Source: Moritella sp. Urea-trap-13 (GTDB lineage Bacteria; Pseudomonadota; Gammaproteobacteria; Enterobacterales; Moritellaceae). Taken from it: DNA of 64,000 nt. A model generated the notes under the pieces. The model had not been told where the DNA came from, did no database searches, and worked only from the letters and a program-made list of their open reading frames with translations. The stretch is taken from NCBI RefSeq assembly GCF_002836355.1, contig NZ_PJCA01000040.1:186001-250000 (forward strand), in the 5' to 3' direction. Below are positions 26,473 to 34,692 of the stretch, one piece after another (positions within the stretch are counted from its first letter, which is position 1; every line of letters starts with the position of its first letter). The position numbers and the translations under genes were made by a program.

Positions 26473-27198
26473 ATGATTAAAAAGGCTTTTTTGGATAAGC
26501 AAGTTTCTAAAGCTCGAAGTGAGTCTAAAACCCCAGAGTTTTTGTGCAGGTTGTGTTTTATAGTAGTCGAGAAAGTATTGACTCAACATTATTCTGACTC
26601 ATATTCAATGAGATGTTTACAATCTTCAGTTGCTCTTTCATTACTTCTAAAACGATTTGGAATTAAGTCTCAACTCTATACAGGTGAATTATGTGTGTCT
26701 CAGGTATTTCTAGACGATAGAATTGTACCTAATTGGAATGGGTTTTGGGGAGACGACCACCATGTATGGTTAAGAACCGAGTTCAATGAAATTATAGACC
26801 TTACGGTCAAGTACTTGCACCTTCACCCAGCAACTAATAGTAATCAGCTTCAAATGCCGGCAATTTGGTGGAGTGATATTTCTCGATGGCCTAGTGTGAT
26901 CAAATACCTACCCCAAGGTCCAGTAAACCTTGAGTTACCATCGCAGGAAATGGTTGATTTGGAGGTTTTCCAAACTAAAGTAATACAAGAATTAGAAATA
27001 TTCCTAGAGAGCTATTCCGTTAATGAAGTTGTCTTTAGTCCTATTCTTCACGGCCCAGAAACTATGAATGAGCTTTACAAAAAAGGATATCCATGGCTAG
27101 TAAAAAGTGCTCTTCTTCAGAGCTGTAGGATACCGCACCCTGAGAGGATCGTTGAGCGCGAACGAGAACTAATGGAGTGGTATGTAAAAAAAACCTAA
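26473..27198 (+). CDS. Cassette-borne transglutaminase-like cysteine protein
   Basis: 241 residues. A papain/transglutaminase-like triad is suggested by C in SMRCLQSSVALSLLLKRFG, H in DDHHVWLRTEF and D in IIDLTVKYL, in the right order and spacing. The CxxSxxLxxLLxxxGIxxxLxxG pattern resembles transglutaminase-like peptidases used in peptide maturation. The C-terminal ~110 residues are unrecognised. Substrate and role are unknown. It lies between attC sites D and E. Confidence 0.7.
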   Translation: MIKKAFLDKQVSKARSESKTPEFLCRLCFIVVEKVLTQHYSDSYSMRCLQSSVALSLLLKRFGIKSQLYTGELCVSQVFLDDRIVPNWNGFWGDDHHVWLRTEFNEIIDLTVKYLHLHPATNSNQLQMPAIWWSDISRWPSVIKYLPQGPVNLELPSQEMVDLEVFQTKVIQELEIFLESYSVNEVVFSPILHGPETMNELYKKGYPWLVKSALLQSCRIPHPERIVERERELMEWYVKKT

Positions 27199-27278
27199 CA
27201 AAGCAATCAACACGATGCTTATTACACTCGGCATTCGCGGTTTAGAGTATAATTGGTTCGGTAATTAAGGCGTTAGCA
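27193..27278 (+). repeat. attC-like recombination site E
   Basis: 86 bp from ACCTAACAAAGC to GGCGTTAGCA, overlapping the stop of the 26473 gene and ending 14 bp before the next start. Confidence 0.8.
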
Positions 27279-27291
27279 GTTTGGAGGATTT

Positions 27292-27672
27292 ATGAAGTAT
27301 CTCGTTATTATTTGTTCTGTGTTGTCATTTTCAGCGCAAGCTAGCTGTTATGTGGTTGGCGATCTAAAAGGTTTTTCTACTCGCCAAATTGAAGGCTTTG
27401 AAATTGAAAAAGATGGTATCTCATCTCAAAAATTTATTGTGGAGTTTAATGGGCAAGAAAGTAGTGTTTCTCCAAACAATATGAACTGTTTTCAGACTGG
27501 TTCATCTACTTTGATTTGTGCCGACGTCGGCTCAAGTGGAGAATCAACTATCGAAACGTGGGCTGTCTACCCTGATAAAAACAAAGCAGTTTATACAAAA
27601 TCAATTAATGGTTTTGGTGGGTTTAATGGTGCAAATATGTTTGTCGGCAACATAAAAGGGCGTTGTGACTAA
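27292..27672 (+). CDS. Cassette-borne small secreted protein
   Basis: 126 residues with a signal peptide (MKYLVIICSVLSFSAQAS, cleavage likely before CYVVGD). The mature part has four Cys and Gly/Ser-rich beta-type sequence. GGAGG lies seven bases before the ATG. It is followed by a VCR-like attC site. Function unknown; probably periplasmic. Confidence 0.75.
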   Translation: MKYLVIICSVLSFSAQASCYVVGDLKGFSTRQIEGFEIEKDGISSQKFIVEFNGQESSVSPNNMNCFQTGSSTLICADVGSSGESTIETWAVYPDKNKAVYTKSINGFGGFNGANMFVGNIKGRCD

Positions 27673-27797
27673 ACTATTATCAAATTGTTCAAGTGGGATT
27701 CCCAGCACGTGGCATTTTTACTATGCGTTGGTTTTAGTGTTTAAAGTGGTATGCGGAAGCTTAAATTACGTTGCTCACCCTTAACAAGGCGTTAATC
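27666..27797 (+). repeat. attC-like recombination site F, VCR-like
   Basis: About 130 bp; contains TTCAAG...GCACGTGGCATTTTTA, GCGTTGGTTTTAGTGTTTAAAG and ends AACAAGGCGTTAATC. The wording closely follows the Vibrio cholerae repeat (VCR) family as I know it, giving the best evidence that this is an integron cassette array. Confidence 0.8.
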
Positions 27798-28092
27798 TCA
27801 ATTTCACCATACTTTCTGTAATGCGAACCATACCCTTTGAAGCTTAAGCATTAAGCCAATTCTGTCCACGAACGAGCTAATTCTAAATTGCCCCTAAATC
27901 ATCGTTAACATTTTGTAGATATCGAGCGATAAAGCATATTTTTATTTATTCGACAAAATGACGAAATCAAGGATACAACCGTCTTCTAACAGTAAAAGAT
28001 TAAGTTTGTCTAAAATTTAAATACACTACATGGTTATTTTTGGAAGAGGTTAATAAGGCTTAACGAGCTGCTTTGTCTATTTTTTAAATACA
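27798..28092 (+). repeat. Right-edge repeat, copy 2 (gene-free)
   Basis: Similar to 24993-25341. Two 21-bp TTTGTCTA...TAAATACA repeats at 28005-28025 and 28072-28092, again exactly 46 bp apart. CCACTACA follows both copies. No gene seen between 27798 and 28388. Confidence 0.75.
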
Positions 28093-28116
28093 CCACTACA
28101 GTGTAGCCAAGTATTT

Positions 28117-28150
28117 AAAGAATAGACAAACTTATGTTTGTCTATTCTTT
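28117..28150. terminator. Bidirectional terminator, 15-bp perfect stem
   Basis: Arms AAAGAATAGACAAAC / GTTTGTCTATTCTTT with a TTAT loop. It can serve the minus-strand GTPase gene (28389-30227) and rightward transcripts. The core equals the stem at 23592-23611, suggesting either a common terminator type or ancestry from the same edge sequence. Confidence 0.7.
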
Positions 28151-28388
28151 TGTCTGCAGTACTCAAAATATGAGGTATATTTTAAGATTATTAGGGGAGT
28201 TCTGTTTACTTGTAGATATAGCATTAAGCGATTGATAGTGTCGGTAACCTTATTCAACGGTAAGTATCAATATACAGTGAGAATATTTCTAGATCCTATC
28301 TTTGTAAGCTCAATTTCTGAAGTTACAATCAACACCAAAACTTAGAGTGCTTGCTTCTTATAGATCTAAGTCACAGCATTCTAATCAT

Positions 28389-30227
28389 TTACTTTAAACC
28401 AGATCCAATAAGTTTCTCGATTTCTAATATGTAGCGTTCCCAATGTTCTACTAGTACGCGTGTTATATCAAACTCGAAGCGGCTATAGTCGTTTACTTTG
28501 AACCAATGGTGAGAATGTTCTGCTATGCGACCCTTATAACCAGAACCTTGCCCCCACTCCTTATACATGTTGTTCCATAGCGTAGAGTCTGCTTTGACTT
28601 TACTTTCGTAGACAGAGCGACCTTTTGCTAGTGCTAACTGAGATATTTCGTCTAAGCGAATCTCGGTCGTATTTTTTAGTTGTTTTAATAGTGAGTAGGC
28701 TGGTTTTAGCTCTTCTTGCGAAAGCATGTTGTCAATAAGTATTGTTAATTCATCTCGTAGTGGATGTATTTTAGATACACACTGGCGGCGTGCAGCTACC
28801 GCTAATTCTTGATAGTAATCAAGATTATGCCAGTCTCCGTTCCGATTTACACTTGCTCGTACACTTGCTGCGTAAGTTCCTTTAGAACTAATTCTATCAA
28901 TTAAAGGAATGAAGAATTCACTTAATGTAGGAGAGCAAGCTTGAGACTTTTTTAGCCATGATTCCAAAGTTAGCTTAACTTGGTTCATAGCGAGTGAAGT
29001 TGATTGCGATTTTATTTCACTTTCAATTTGATATACAGACTGATTAATATCAATTAAGTGTTGTTCGTGCTTAATTCGTAGTGTTCTAACTTTGTTAACC
29101 AACAAGCCTAATAGCTCTTCTGGTTTATCTTGTTTGGCATCAAAAAATTCAATGCCAAAATTACGTACTGCATATTTTTGAGATAGTTCACCACTAACTT
29201 GATCTGCTTTGATGTCACGGCCATCTTCTTTATTGCCGACTGCTTCGTCATAGTCCATCACGTCTTCAGCTTCACCTGCACGATCTAGAACTAACAATAT
29301 AGACTCTTCATTCAATCGAGGTTTCAGACCAGCTTGGATTGCACTATCTACCATCTTTGAACAAGTTTGATCGGGAGCATCATTAAATCGTGAACAAAAT
29401 ACACTGACTGTTTTATCGTTTGTTAAACATTGATCAAGGTCTACGCGGTTCACTGTTTGATCAACACCCTTTGTATCAATGAACGTAATAGAAAAAGTTT
29501 CATCGTTGACGTTAAGTTCAGGAATAAAAAGTGTTATTTTTTTTGCTAATCCTACATTCTTGTGTGTAGCACTATTAATTAATTTAAACGTTTCACGCAG
29601 CCAAGTCATTTTTTCTTGGCCATCTAAATTAATAAATTCAGTTTGAGTACGAGACGTCAAATTAACGCGCTGAATAAATTCATTACAGAGCTCATTTGCA
29701 TTTGTAAACTGTTCTGCATAGATTTTAGCGTGATCAATGGCTGAACGCTTTCCGTTTACTTTTGTTCTAATAACTTTTAGATCAAGCATATTACGTAAAG
29801 CACGTTCAATCTCTGCACTTAACTTAAAGCCCTCTTGTTCGCCGTCTTCATCATTAGATTTAAGATAAAGAGAAAAGTCATAAAGATAGTCACGTACTTC
29901 TTCGTCGGTATATGGAAGTACTTCAATTTTATCTTCGGGGGCTTTCTTTATATGAACTTCACATAATGTAGTGCGACCAGAGCCCGTGCTTAATACTGGT
30001 ACCTCTTTGTCTACAAGTCCTAATAAGTGGCAAACGGATGTTGTTTTTCCTGCTCCAACGTTACCGATAAAGGCAATTTTATGCTCATTTCCCGCAAGAT
30101 ATTGCATACTACGTTTATACATCTCGTGATGGTTTTCAAGTTGAGAACGTGTAGCTCCTTGCAAAGTTGCACAAGTCAACATCTCATCAATTTTATCTAG
30201 TACATTATTCATTTTGATTTTACTCAT
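28389..30227 (-). CDS. Dynamin-like large GTPase, orphan
   Basis: 612 residues. G1 is IGNVGAGKTT (residues ~54-63), a G2-like STGSGRTTLCEV lies near 80-91, and G3 is FIDTKGVD near 249; a long helical region follows. This resembles bacterial dynamin-family or related P-loop GTPases rather than translation GTPases. An insert of about 150 residues separates G2 and G3. There is no obvious transmembrane segment. It stands alone between the cassette block and a long gene-free stretch, with gene content around it unlike the backbone. Such proteins occur in defence islands, so this is a candidate but unproven defence gene. Confidence 0.72.
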   Translation of the reverse strand: MSKIKMNNVLDKIDEMLTCATLQGATRSQLENHHEMYKRSMQYLAGNEHKIAFIGNVGAGKTTSVCHLLGLVDKEVPVLSTGSGRTTLCEVHIKKAPEDKIEVLPYTDEEVRDYLYDFSLYLKSNDEDGEQEGFKLSAEIERALRNMLDLKVIRTKVNGKRSAIDHAKIYAEQFTNANELCNEFIQRVNLTSRTQTEFINLDGQEKMTWLRETFKLINSATHKNVGLAKKITLFIPELNVNDETFSITFIDTKGVDQTVNRVDLDQCLTNDKTVSVFCSRFNDAPDQTCSKMVDSAIQAGLKPRLNEESILLVLDRAGEAEDVMDYDEAVGNKEDGRDIKADQVSGELSQKYAVRNFGIEFFDAKQDKPEELLGLLVNKVRTLRIKHEQHLIDINQSVYQIESEIKSQSTSLAMNQVKLTLESWLKKSQACSPTLSEFFIPLIDRISSKGTYAASVRASVNRNGDWHNLDYYQELAVAARRQCVSKIHPLRDELTILIDNMLSQEELKPAYSLLKQLKNTTEIRLDEISQLALAKGRSVYESKVKADSTLWNNMYKEWGQGSGYKGRIAEHSHHWFKVNDYSRFEFDITRVLVEHWERYILEIEKLIGSGLK

Positions 30228-30732
30228 TATCTAAAATTTATTACGGCTTCTAGGCTGCGAAAATGGTTGGCAATAATACTAGAGGCTTGGATGATCATCA
30301 TGCAGGATCATACTTAATTGACTGCCAGAAGGTGATTGATTTGGGTTGTTTACGTATAACTTAAGCCTACTTTGAGTTGATTACTCAGTGCAAAGCATCA
30401 ACACCTCTGACCTTTTCCTTACGATATAATTTATTTGTAATTTTATTTCTTGATAACCAAATGTATCATTTTATGTATTTAAATTCAATGGCTTAATCCT
30501 ATTTTAACTTTGTGTGTTAGTGATATTTAGATAGGAATACGTATTATATAAATATATATGTATTTATATAATACGTATTTAAAAACGGTGTTCTATGAAG
30601 CGTTTTAATTAGTAAGTGCACTAGTATCAAATAATCATCAAGCCAGTTATCCCTCATACAAACCCTTACACTCATAAATATATTTATCCCTATAATCGAT
30701 CATACATCCTCTCGATTTAGGGAAACCACTTT
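30228..30732. other. Gene-free AT-rich divergent region
   Basis: 505 bp between divergent genes. It holds promoters for both sides and the perfect 19-bp inverted repeat at 30536-30579. I see no gene. Confidence 0.6.
30536..30579. repeat. Perfect 19-bp inverted repeat
   Basis: Arms AATACGTATTATATAAATA and its exact complement separated by TATATG. Each arm starts with the palindrome AATACGTATT. No G/C-rich stem or T-run, so it is not a usual terminator; a protein-binding site or cruciform is more likely. Confidence 0.7.
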
Positions 30733-31518
30733 ATGCACTTTTTTACACTGAAAAATTCTGCAATATTATCCGTCACTGCCGCCCTGTATTTAACGGCTTG
30801 CACTCATACCGCGCAAGCTAGCAACGTAGTTAAAACAGTCACTAACGGTGCATTAACTTTCGAGCTCGAATTCGAAGATGAACTATACCTCGAGGGCGGC
30901 AAAGAGTTGATGTGGAATGAAGCGTTACAGCAACCTTATATCGAGGCTGCCAACCAATGGTTAACGGCATTAGTCGGCGTTGAGGGTAAACCGCTGCACA
31001 CCATCCGCATGCGGATCTCGGTGACAGAAATGAATGACGGCAATGGTTACGCTGGCCCTGATTCTGAAGAACAAATCGGTGAGTACGAGATACCAACCAG
31101 CGGTACGTTAGTTATCGGTAATCATACCTACGAACAAGGCTTTGATCAGGTCGAGTTTAAAGCCAACATCCTCCATGAAATGGGGCACATCCTTGGTATC
31201 GGATCGTATACAGAAAGGTTTACTGAATACAGCGAGGAACTCCAAGGCAATGTATTGAAAGTGCCACACAGCATGGCTGCGCAAAAATATAACCAGATAT
31301 ACGGTAACAGCTATCAGTATGTACCAATCAGTGATGACGGCGGACACTTGTATGATTATGTATTGCAGGAAGACAAAAAACGGGTATTGGATAACGGTCA
31401 AGTGCTAGCGCCATTAACCCAAGAGTTTATGGCTAATGGTGTGGTCTTTGGTGCAGTGACGCTAGGGGTGTTAGATGATATTGGTTATGAGGTTTCTTAT
31501 AGTGGGGCTGAATACTAA
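30733..31518 (+). CDS. Secreted metallopeptidase (leishmanolysin-like), lipoprotein or periplasmic
   Basis: 261 residues. The N-terminal signal ends in LTACTHTAQAS, with a possible lipobox LTAC. The zinc site is ILHEMGHILGIG, H148-E149-xx-H152, with G155; the classical third His of metzincins at position 158 is Ser, so a more distant His would be needed, as in leishmanolysins. The sequence downstream (LDDIGYEV at the C-terminus) is typical of these secreted peptidases. A broken second copy of its middle lies at 32440-32750. Confidence 0.8.
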   Translation: MHFFTLKNSAILSVTAALYLTACTHTAQASNVVKTVTNGALTFELEFEDELYLEGGKELMWNEALQQPYIEAANQWLTALVGVEGKPLHTIRMRISVTEMNDGNGYAGPDSEEQIGEYEIPTSGTLVIGNHTYEQGFDQVEFKANILHEMGHILGIGSYTERFTEYSEELQGNVLKVPHSMAAQKYNQIYGNSYQYVPISDDGGHLYDYVLQEDKKRVLDNGQVLAPLTQEFMANGVVFGAVTLGVLDDIGYEVSYSGAEY

Positions 31519-31573
31519 TGTTACATTAGGTATTTACGGATTAGAGTGCAGGATCTAGACGGCATTTACTTAG

Positions 31574-31601
31574 ACTACACATAACATTCGCTATGCGTAG
31601 T
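31574..31601. repeat. dif-like 28-bp site 1
   Basis: ACTACACATAA - CATTCG - CTATGCGTAGT: two 11-bp arms, nearly inverted, around a 6-bp centre, like XerC/XerD sites. Together with sites at 32913 and 33025 it encloses the 31636 gene and the pseudogene. Confidence 0.35.
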
Positions 31602-31635
31602 GATATTGAATATCTTACTATTCGGTCTAATTCAC

Positions 31636-32262
31636 CTATTTAGGTTTTTTCGGGTCGGGACGTAACGCCCAAGTATTTCTTGGTGTACCATCAGAATTGT
31701 AAGAAGTTAGAGAAATCATTTTTCCAGATTGAGCACCAGACATAATGTAATCACCATTAAGAATGCCATAATTTAAGCCAGAAGCATTTTTGATGAGAGT
31801 CGAGTATCCCTTAGAGTTAACAGCTAATTCGTTACCCTTTAAAGGACCACTTAATAAATGAACATCATGCGAATTTCTTGTCTGCGATAAAACCCAACTT
31901 AATCTCCCATCAGCCGCCACAGACGGACCGTCTACATACCAAGTATACTGATTAGAATCTTTGTATTGTCCTGCAATCAATTGGTTAGCACTACCAAAAA
32001 CAACGGATTTTACTGAACTAACATTTTCAAATCCTAAGTCACCATTTGGATCTGGTGCAAATACTGCACTCATATCAAAAAGGTGGGTAACCCCTGTTTC
32101 TTTATTTGTTATTGGTACTCGGAGCATTGTGATTTGATTTCCGGCTCCTTGCAGGAGTGCGCCTTCAAAATTAACTTGTGATTTTGAGTCCGCAATATCA
32201 GCCGAATTTACCATTGCTGAAGAGAGTAAAATACTTGATAAAACCAGTGTTTTTTTTAACAT
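31636..32262 (-). CDS. Hypothetical periplasmic protein
   Basis: 208 residues with a clear signal peptide (MLKKTLVLSSILLSSAMVNS, cleavage near ADIADS). The mature part is Gly/Ser/Asn-rich and probably all-beta. It has no known motif. It lies between a metallopeptidase gene and its broken copy, and between dif-like sites 1 and 2, so it may be a separately acquired gene. Confidence 0.7.
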   Translation of the reverse strand: MLKKTLVLSSILLSSAMVNSADIADSKSQVNFEGALLQGAGNQITMLRVPITNKETGVTHLFDMSAVFAPDPNGDLGFENVSSVKSVVFGSANQLIAGQYKDSNQYTWYVDGPSVAADGRLSWVLSQTRNSHDVHLLSGPLKGNELAVNSKGYSTLIKNASGLNYGILNGDYIMSGAQSGKMISLTSYNSDGTPRNTWALRPDPKKPK

Positions 32263-32439
32263 GTCACTTCCATTTATATTAATTTTTTTTGTTATTATAC
32301 GTTAAGTGTATCTAGTGTAATGACTCTAACAGGATTTACCTCTAAGTGGGTTTTTTAATTTAAAGGTAAGCTAAATCAATGGATTATTATTATTTTCGGA
32401 TACGTTAATATCTCTTTTTGACGGGTTATCATACATTTA

Positions 32440-32750
32440 AGAGAATCTCCGTTACAGAAATGAATGACGGTAATGGTTACGCTGGCCCAGATTCTGAAGA
32501 ATAAGTCGGTGAGAACGAGATACCAACCAGCGGCACATTAGTTATCGGTAATCATACCTACGAACAAGGATTTGATCAGGTAGAGTTTAAAGCCAATATT
32601 CTTCATGAGATGGGGCATATCCTTGGTATCGGTACGTATACAGAAGTGTTCACCGAGTACAGTGAAGAATACCAAGGTAATGTGTTGAAAGTGCCAAACA
32701 GCATGGCAGCGCAAAAGTATAATGAGATATACGGTAACAGCTATCTGCAT
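32440..32750 (+). pseudogene. Truncated second copy of the metallopeptidase gene
   Basis: About 310 bp very similar to 31017-31318 in the intact gene, including the HEMGH zinc site. The copy has no start and no 3' end, and CAA in the EEQIGE region is TAA here. Similarity stops abruptly after GGTAACAGCTAT. The rest of 32263-33202 holds no other gene. Confidence 0.88.
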
Positions 32751-32912
32751 CTTCAGAGTCTATGTTCTCTGCATTGAAAGTTGAAAACTCGATTTTTAAA
32801 GCGTCAAGTTTATCTGAAATTGAATGATATTATTTTTGCGCAAAAATTTCTTTTGAATCCATCTTAAATAAAACCTGCGAATCTTAACGTAGCTAGGAAT
32901 AATCTTGCTCAA

Positions 32913-32940
32913 ATATTACATAATGTACGTTATGCACATA
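32913..32940. repeat. dif-like 28-bp site 2
   Basis: ATATTACATAA - TGTACG - TTATGCACATA. Compared with the reverse complement of E. coli dif, about 18 of the central 23 positions match by eye. Best of the three sites. Confidence 0.45.
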
Positions 32941-33024
32941 AACCGTTAACCTTTGCGCGACTACCGCTTAAGTGGTGCTTTTAACCGCTTAAATGATTAC
33001 ATTGCGAATCAGCACTTTCTTCAA

Positions 33025-33052
33025 ATCTGACATAATATGCGTTATTCGCAGT
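33025..33052. repeat. dif-like 28-bp site 3
   Basis: ATCTGACATAA - TATGCG - TTATTCGCAGT, 112 bp after site 2 in the same orientation and 150 bp before the racemase gene. Confidence 0.4.
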
Positions 33053-33202
33053 GTAAGTCTCTTGGTAAGTATGTTAATTGTCTTTTATTACAATGGCTTA
33101 TTGGATGCCTTTATATTTCTTGTGTGAGTTTGACCTCAGTTAGAGCTTACTATATTTATTATGATGGACGTCCCTATAATAAGAATCCATAAAGAGATAT
33201 CT

Positions 33203-34423
33203 ATGAACCTGAAACATACTACACTTGCGCTTCTCATTGCATCTGTTTGCACTGGTCCTGCTTTGGCAGCTCCGTTCTTACCTGCTAATGGGATTGCTCC
33301 TCAATCCATTGCTCAAGCTTCTAACAGTTGGATAGAAGTGGATTTGTCACAGTTTGATACGAACGTGAAGGATTTTAAAAAGAATATTAAGTCAGGTGTG
33401 AAAGTGTGCGCAATCATGAAAGCAGATGCTTATGGGAACGGAATTACCGCATTAATACCAACCATAATTGCAAACGAAATTCCTTGCGTAGGTGTGACCA
33501 GCAATGAAGAAATACGAGTGGTACGTGATGCTGGGTACAAAGGTGAAGTAATGCGTGTACGCACCGCTTCAATCACTGAGATTGAATCGGCACTGCAATA
33601 TAACGTGGAAGAATTTGTGGGTGATGGGCATCACGCACAACTACTGGCGGATATTGCAAAAAAAGCAGGTCGAGAGTTAAAGGTCCACATAGTTCTGAAC
33701 AATGGTGGGATGGGGCGTAATGGTGTTGACGTTGACTCAGTAGAGGGGATGACTGAAGCAGTTAAGATTGCCACTACACCAAACCTAGATGTAGTTGGGA
33801 TCATGACTCACTTCCCGCATTATGACCGCGATGATGTTTTGGTTAAATCTAAGAAGTTTTATGAGAATGCACTTACCTTAGTACGCCGAGCTGAACTTAA
33901 CCGTGAAGATGTTACCTTTCATGCTGCTAACTCTTACACTGCTCTAAACGTCCCAGAAGCCCAGTTTGATATGGTGAGACCAGGTGGCGTATTATATGGT
34001 GATCAACCGACAAACCCTGAATATCCGCCTATCTTCTCATTCAAAACTCGCGTTGCATCTCTCATGAATTTACCGAAAGGATCAACTGTTGGCTATGATT
34101 CTACCGTAACGCTTGAGCGGGATTCCATACTCGCTAATTTACCTGTTGGCTACAGTGATTCTTACCCTCGTAAAATGGGGAATACAGCCGATGTGTTAGT
34201 GAATGGTCAACGTGCTAAAGTCACTGGTGTAGTCTCGATGAATACTGCAATGATCGATATCACTGATATTGACGGTATTAAAGAGGGGGATGAAGTCGTA
34301 TTGTTTGGACGACAAGGCAAAGAAGCTATTTTCGCTCCTGAGTTCGAAAAATCTGCTGAGGTAATTTTCCCTGAAATTTACTCACAGTGGGGTCAAACAA
34401 ATCCCCGTATTTACGTTAATTAA
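33203..34423 (+). CDS. bsr: Periplasmic broad-specificity amino-acid racemase (alanine racemase family)
   Basis: 406 residues from ATG 33203, chosen because a Sec signal peptide follows (MNLKHTTLALLIASVCTG...LAAPFL) and AGAG precedes it. It is a fold-III PLP enzyme: PLP lysine in CAIMKADAYGNG, catalytic Tyr in TVGYDSTVTLERD. The secretion signal and loop sequences fit the Bsr group (Vibrio BsrV), which makes several D-amino acids in the periplasm that modify peptidoglycan. No partner gene is adjacent. Two dif-like sites lie just upstream. A plain alanine racemase would lack the signal peptide. Confidence 0.88.
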   Translation: MNLKHTTLALLIASVCTGPALAAPFLPANGIAPQSIAQASNSWIEVDLSQFDTNVKDFKKNIKSGVKVCAIMKADAYGNGITALIPTIIANEIPCVGVTSNEEIRVVRDAGYKGEVMRVRTASITEIESALQYNVEEFVGDGHHAQLLADIAKKAGRELKVHIVLNNGGMGRNGVDVDSVEGMTEAVKIATTPNLDVVGIMTHFPHYDRDDVLVKSKKFYENALTLVRRAELNREDVTFHAANSYTALNVPEAQFDMVRPGGVLYGDQPTNPEYPPIFSFKTRVASLMNLPKGSTVGYDSTVTLERDSILANLPVGYSDSYPRKMGNTADVLVNGQRAKVTGVVSMNTAMIDITDIDGIKEGDEVVLFGRQGKEAIFAPEFEKSAEVIFPEIYSQWGQTNPRIYVN

Positions 34424-34486
34424 TAACCAACGGTCATTATTAATGGGGTTCTCTGACTAAAATAACGTTTTGTCACTACGACCTTC

Positions 34487-34513
34487 TGTAGCCCTTGATA
34501 TAAAAGGGCTACA
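34487..34513 (+). terminator. Possible terminator after the racemase gene
   Basis: Stem TGTAGCCCTT / AAAGGGCTACA with loop GATATA, 64 bp after the stop. No clear T-run follows. Confidence 0.45.
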
Positions 34514-34641
34514 TCCAAAATAACCCCGTCCAATGCACACCACTTCCTCATCATCTAAGCTGGCTTAATTGATTTGGATATATAAATAACTAAAAATGAG
34601 CCAAGTGTCGTGGGACTGTATATTTATCCCAAGATCAAAAA

Positions 34642-34660
34642 AGCCTCCAATCAGGAGGCT
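34642..34660 (-). terminator. Terminator of phasin copy 1
   Basis: Stem AGCCTCC / GGAGGCT with loop AATCA; on the minus strand it is followed by a T-run. The same hairpin follows all four phasin copies. Confidence 0.85.
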
Positions 34661-34692
34661 CATTTCAATTAACCGCAAGAGTTAACGTATTA

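Noticed and set aside
23558-28092. Claim of a complete second transposon with target duplication
   Set aside because: Flanks GACGG and CCACT do not match, and no transposase is inside; kept only as a hypothesis.
30842-31401. Minus-strand open frames opposite the metallopeptidase
   Set aside because: They mirror the coding strand and show no independent start signals or recognisable domains.
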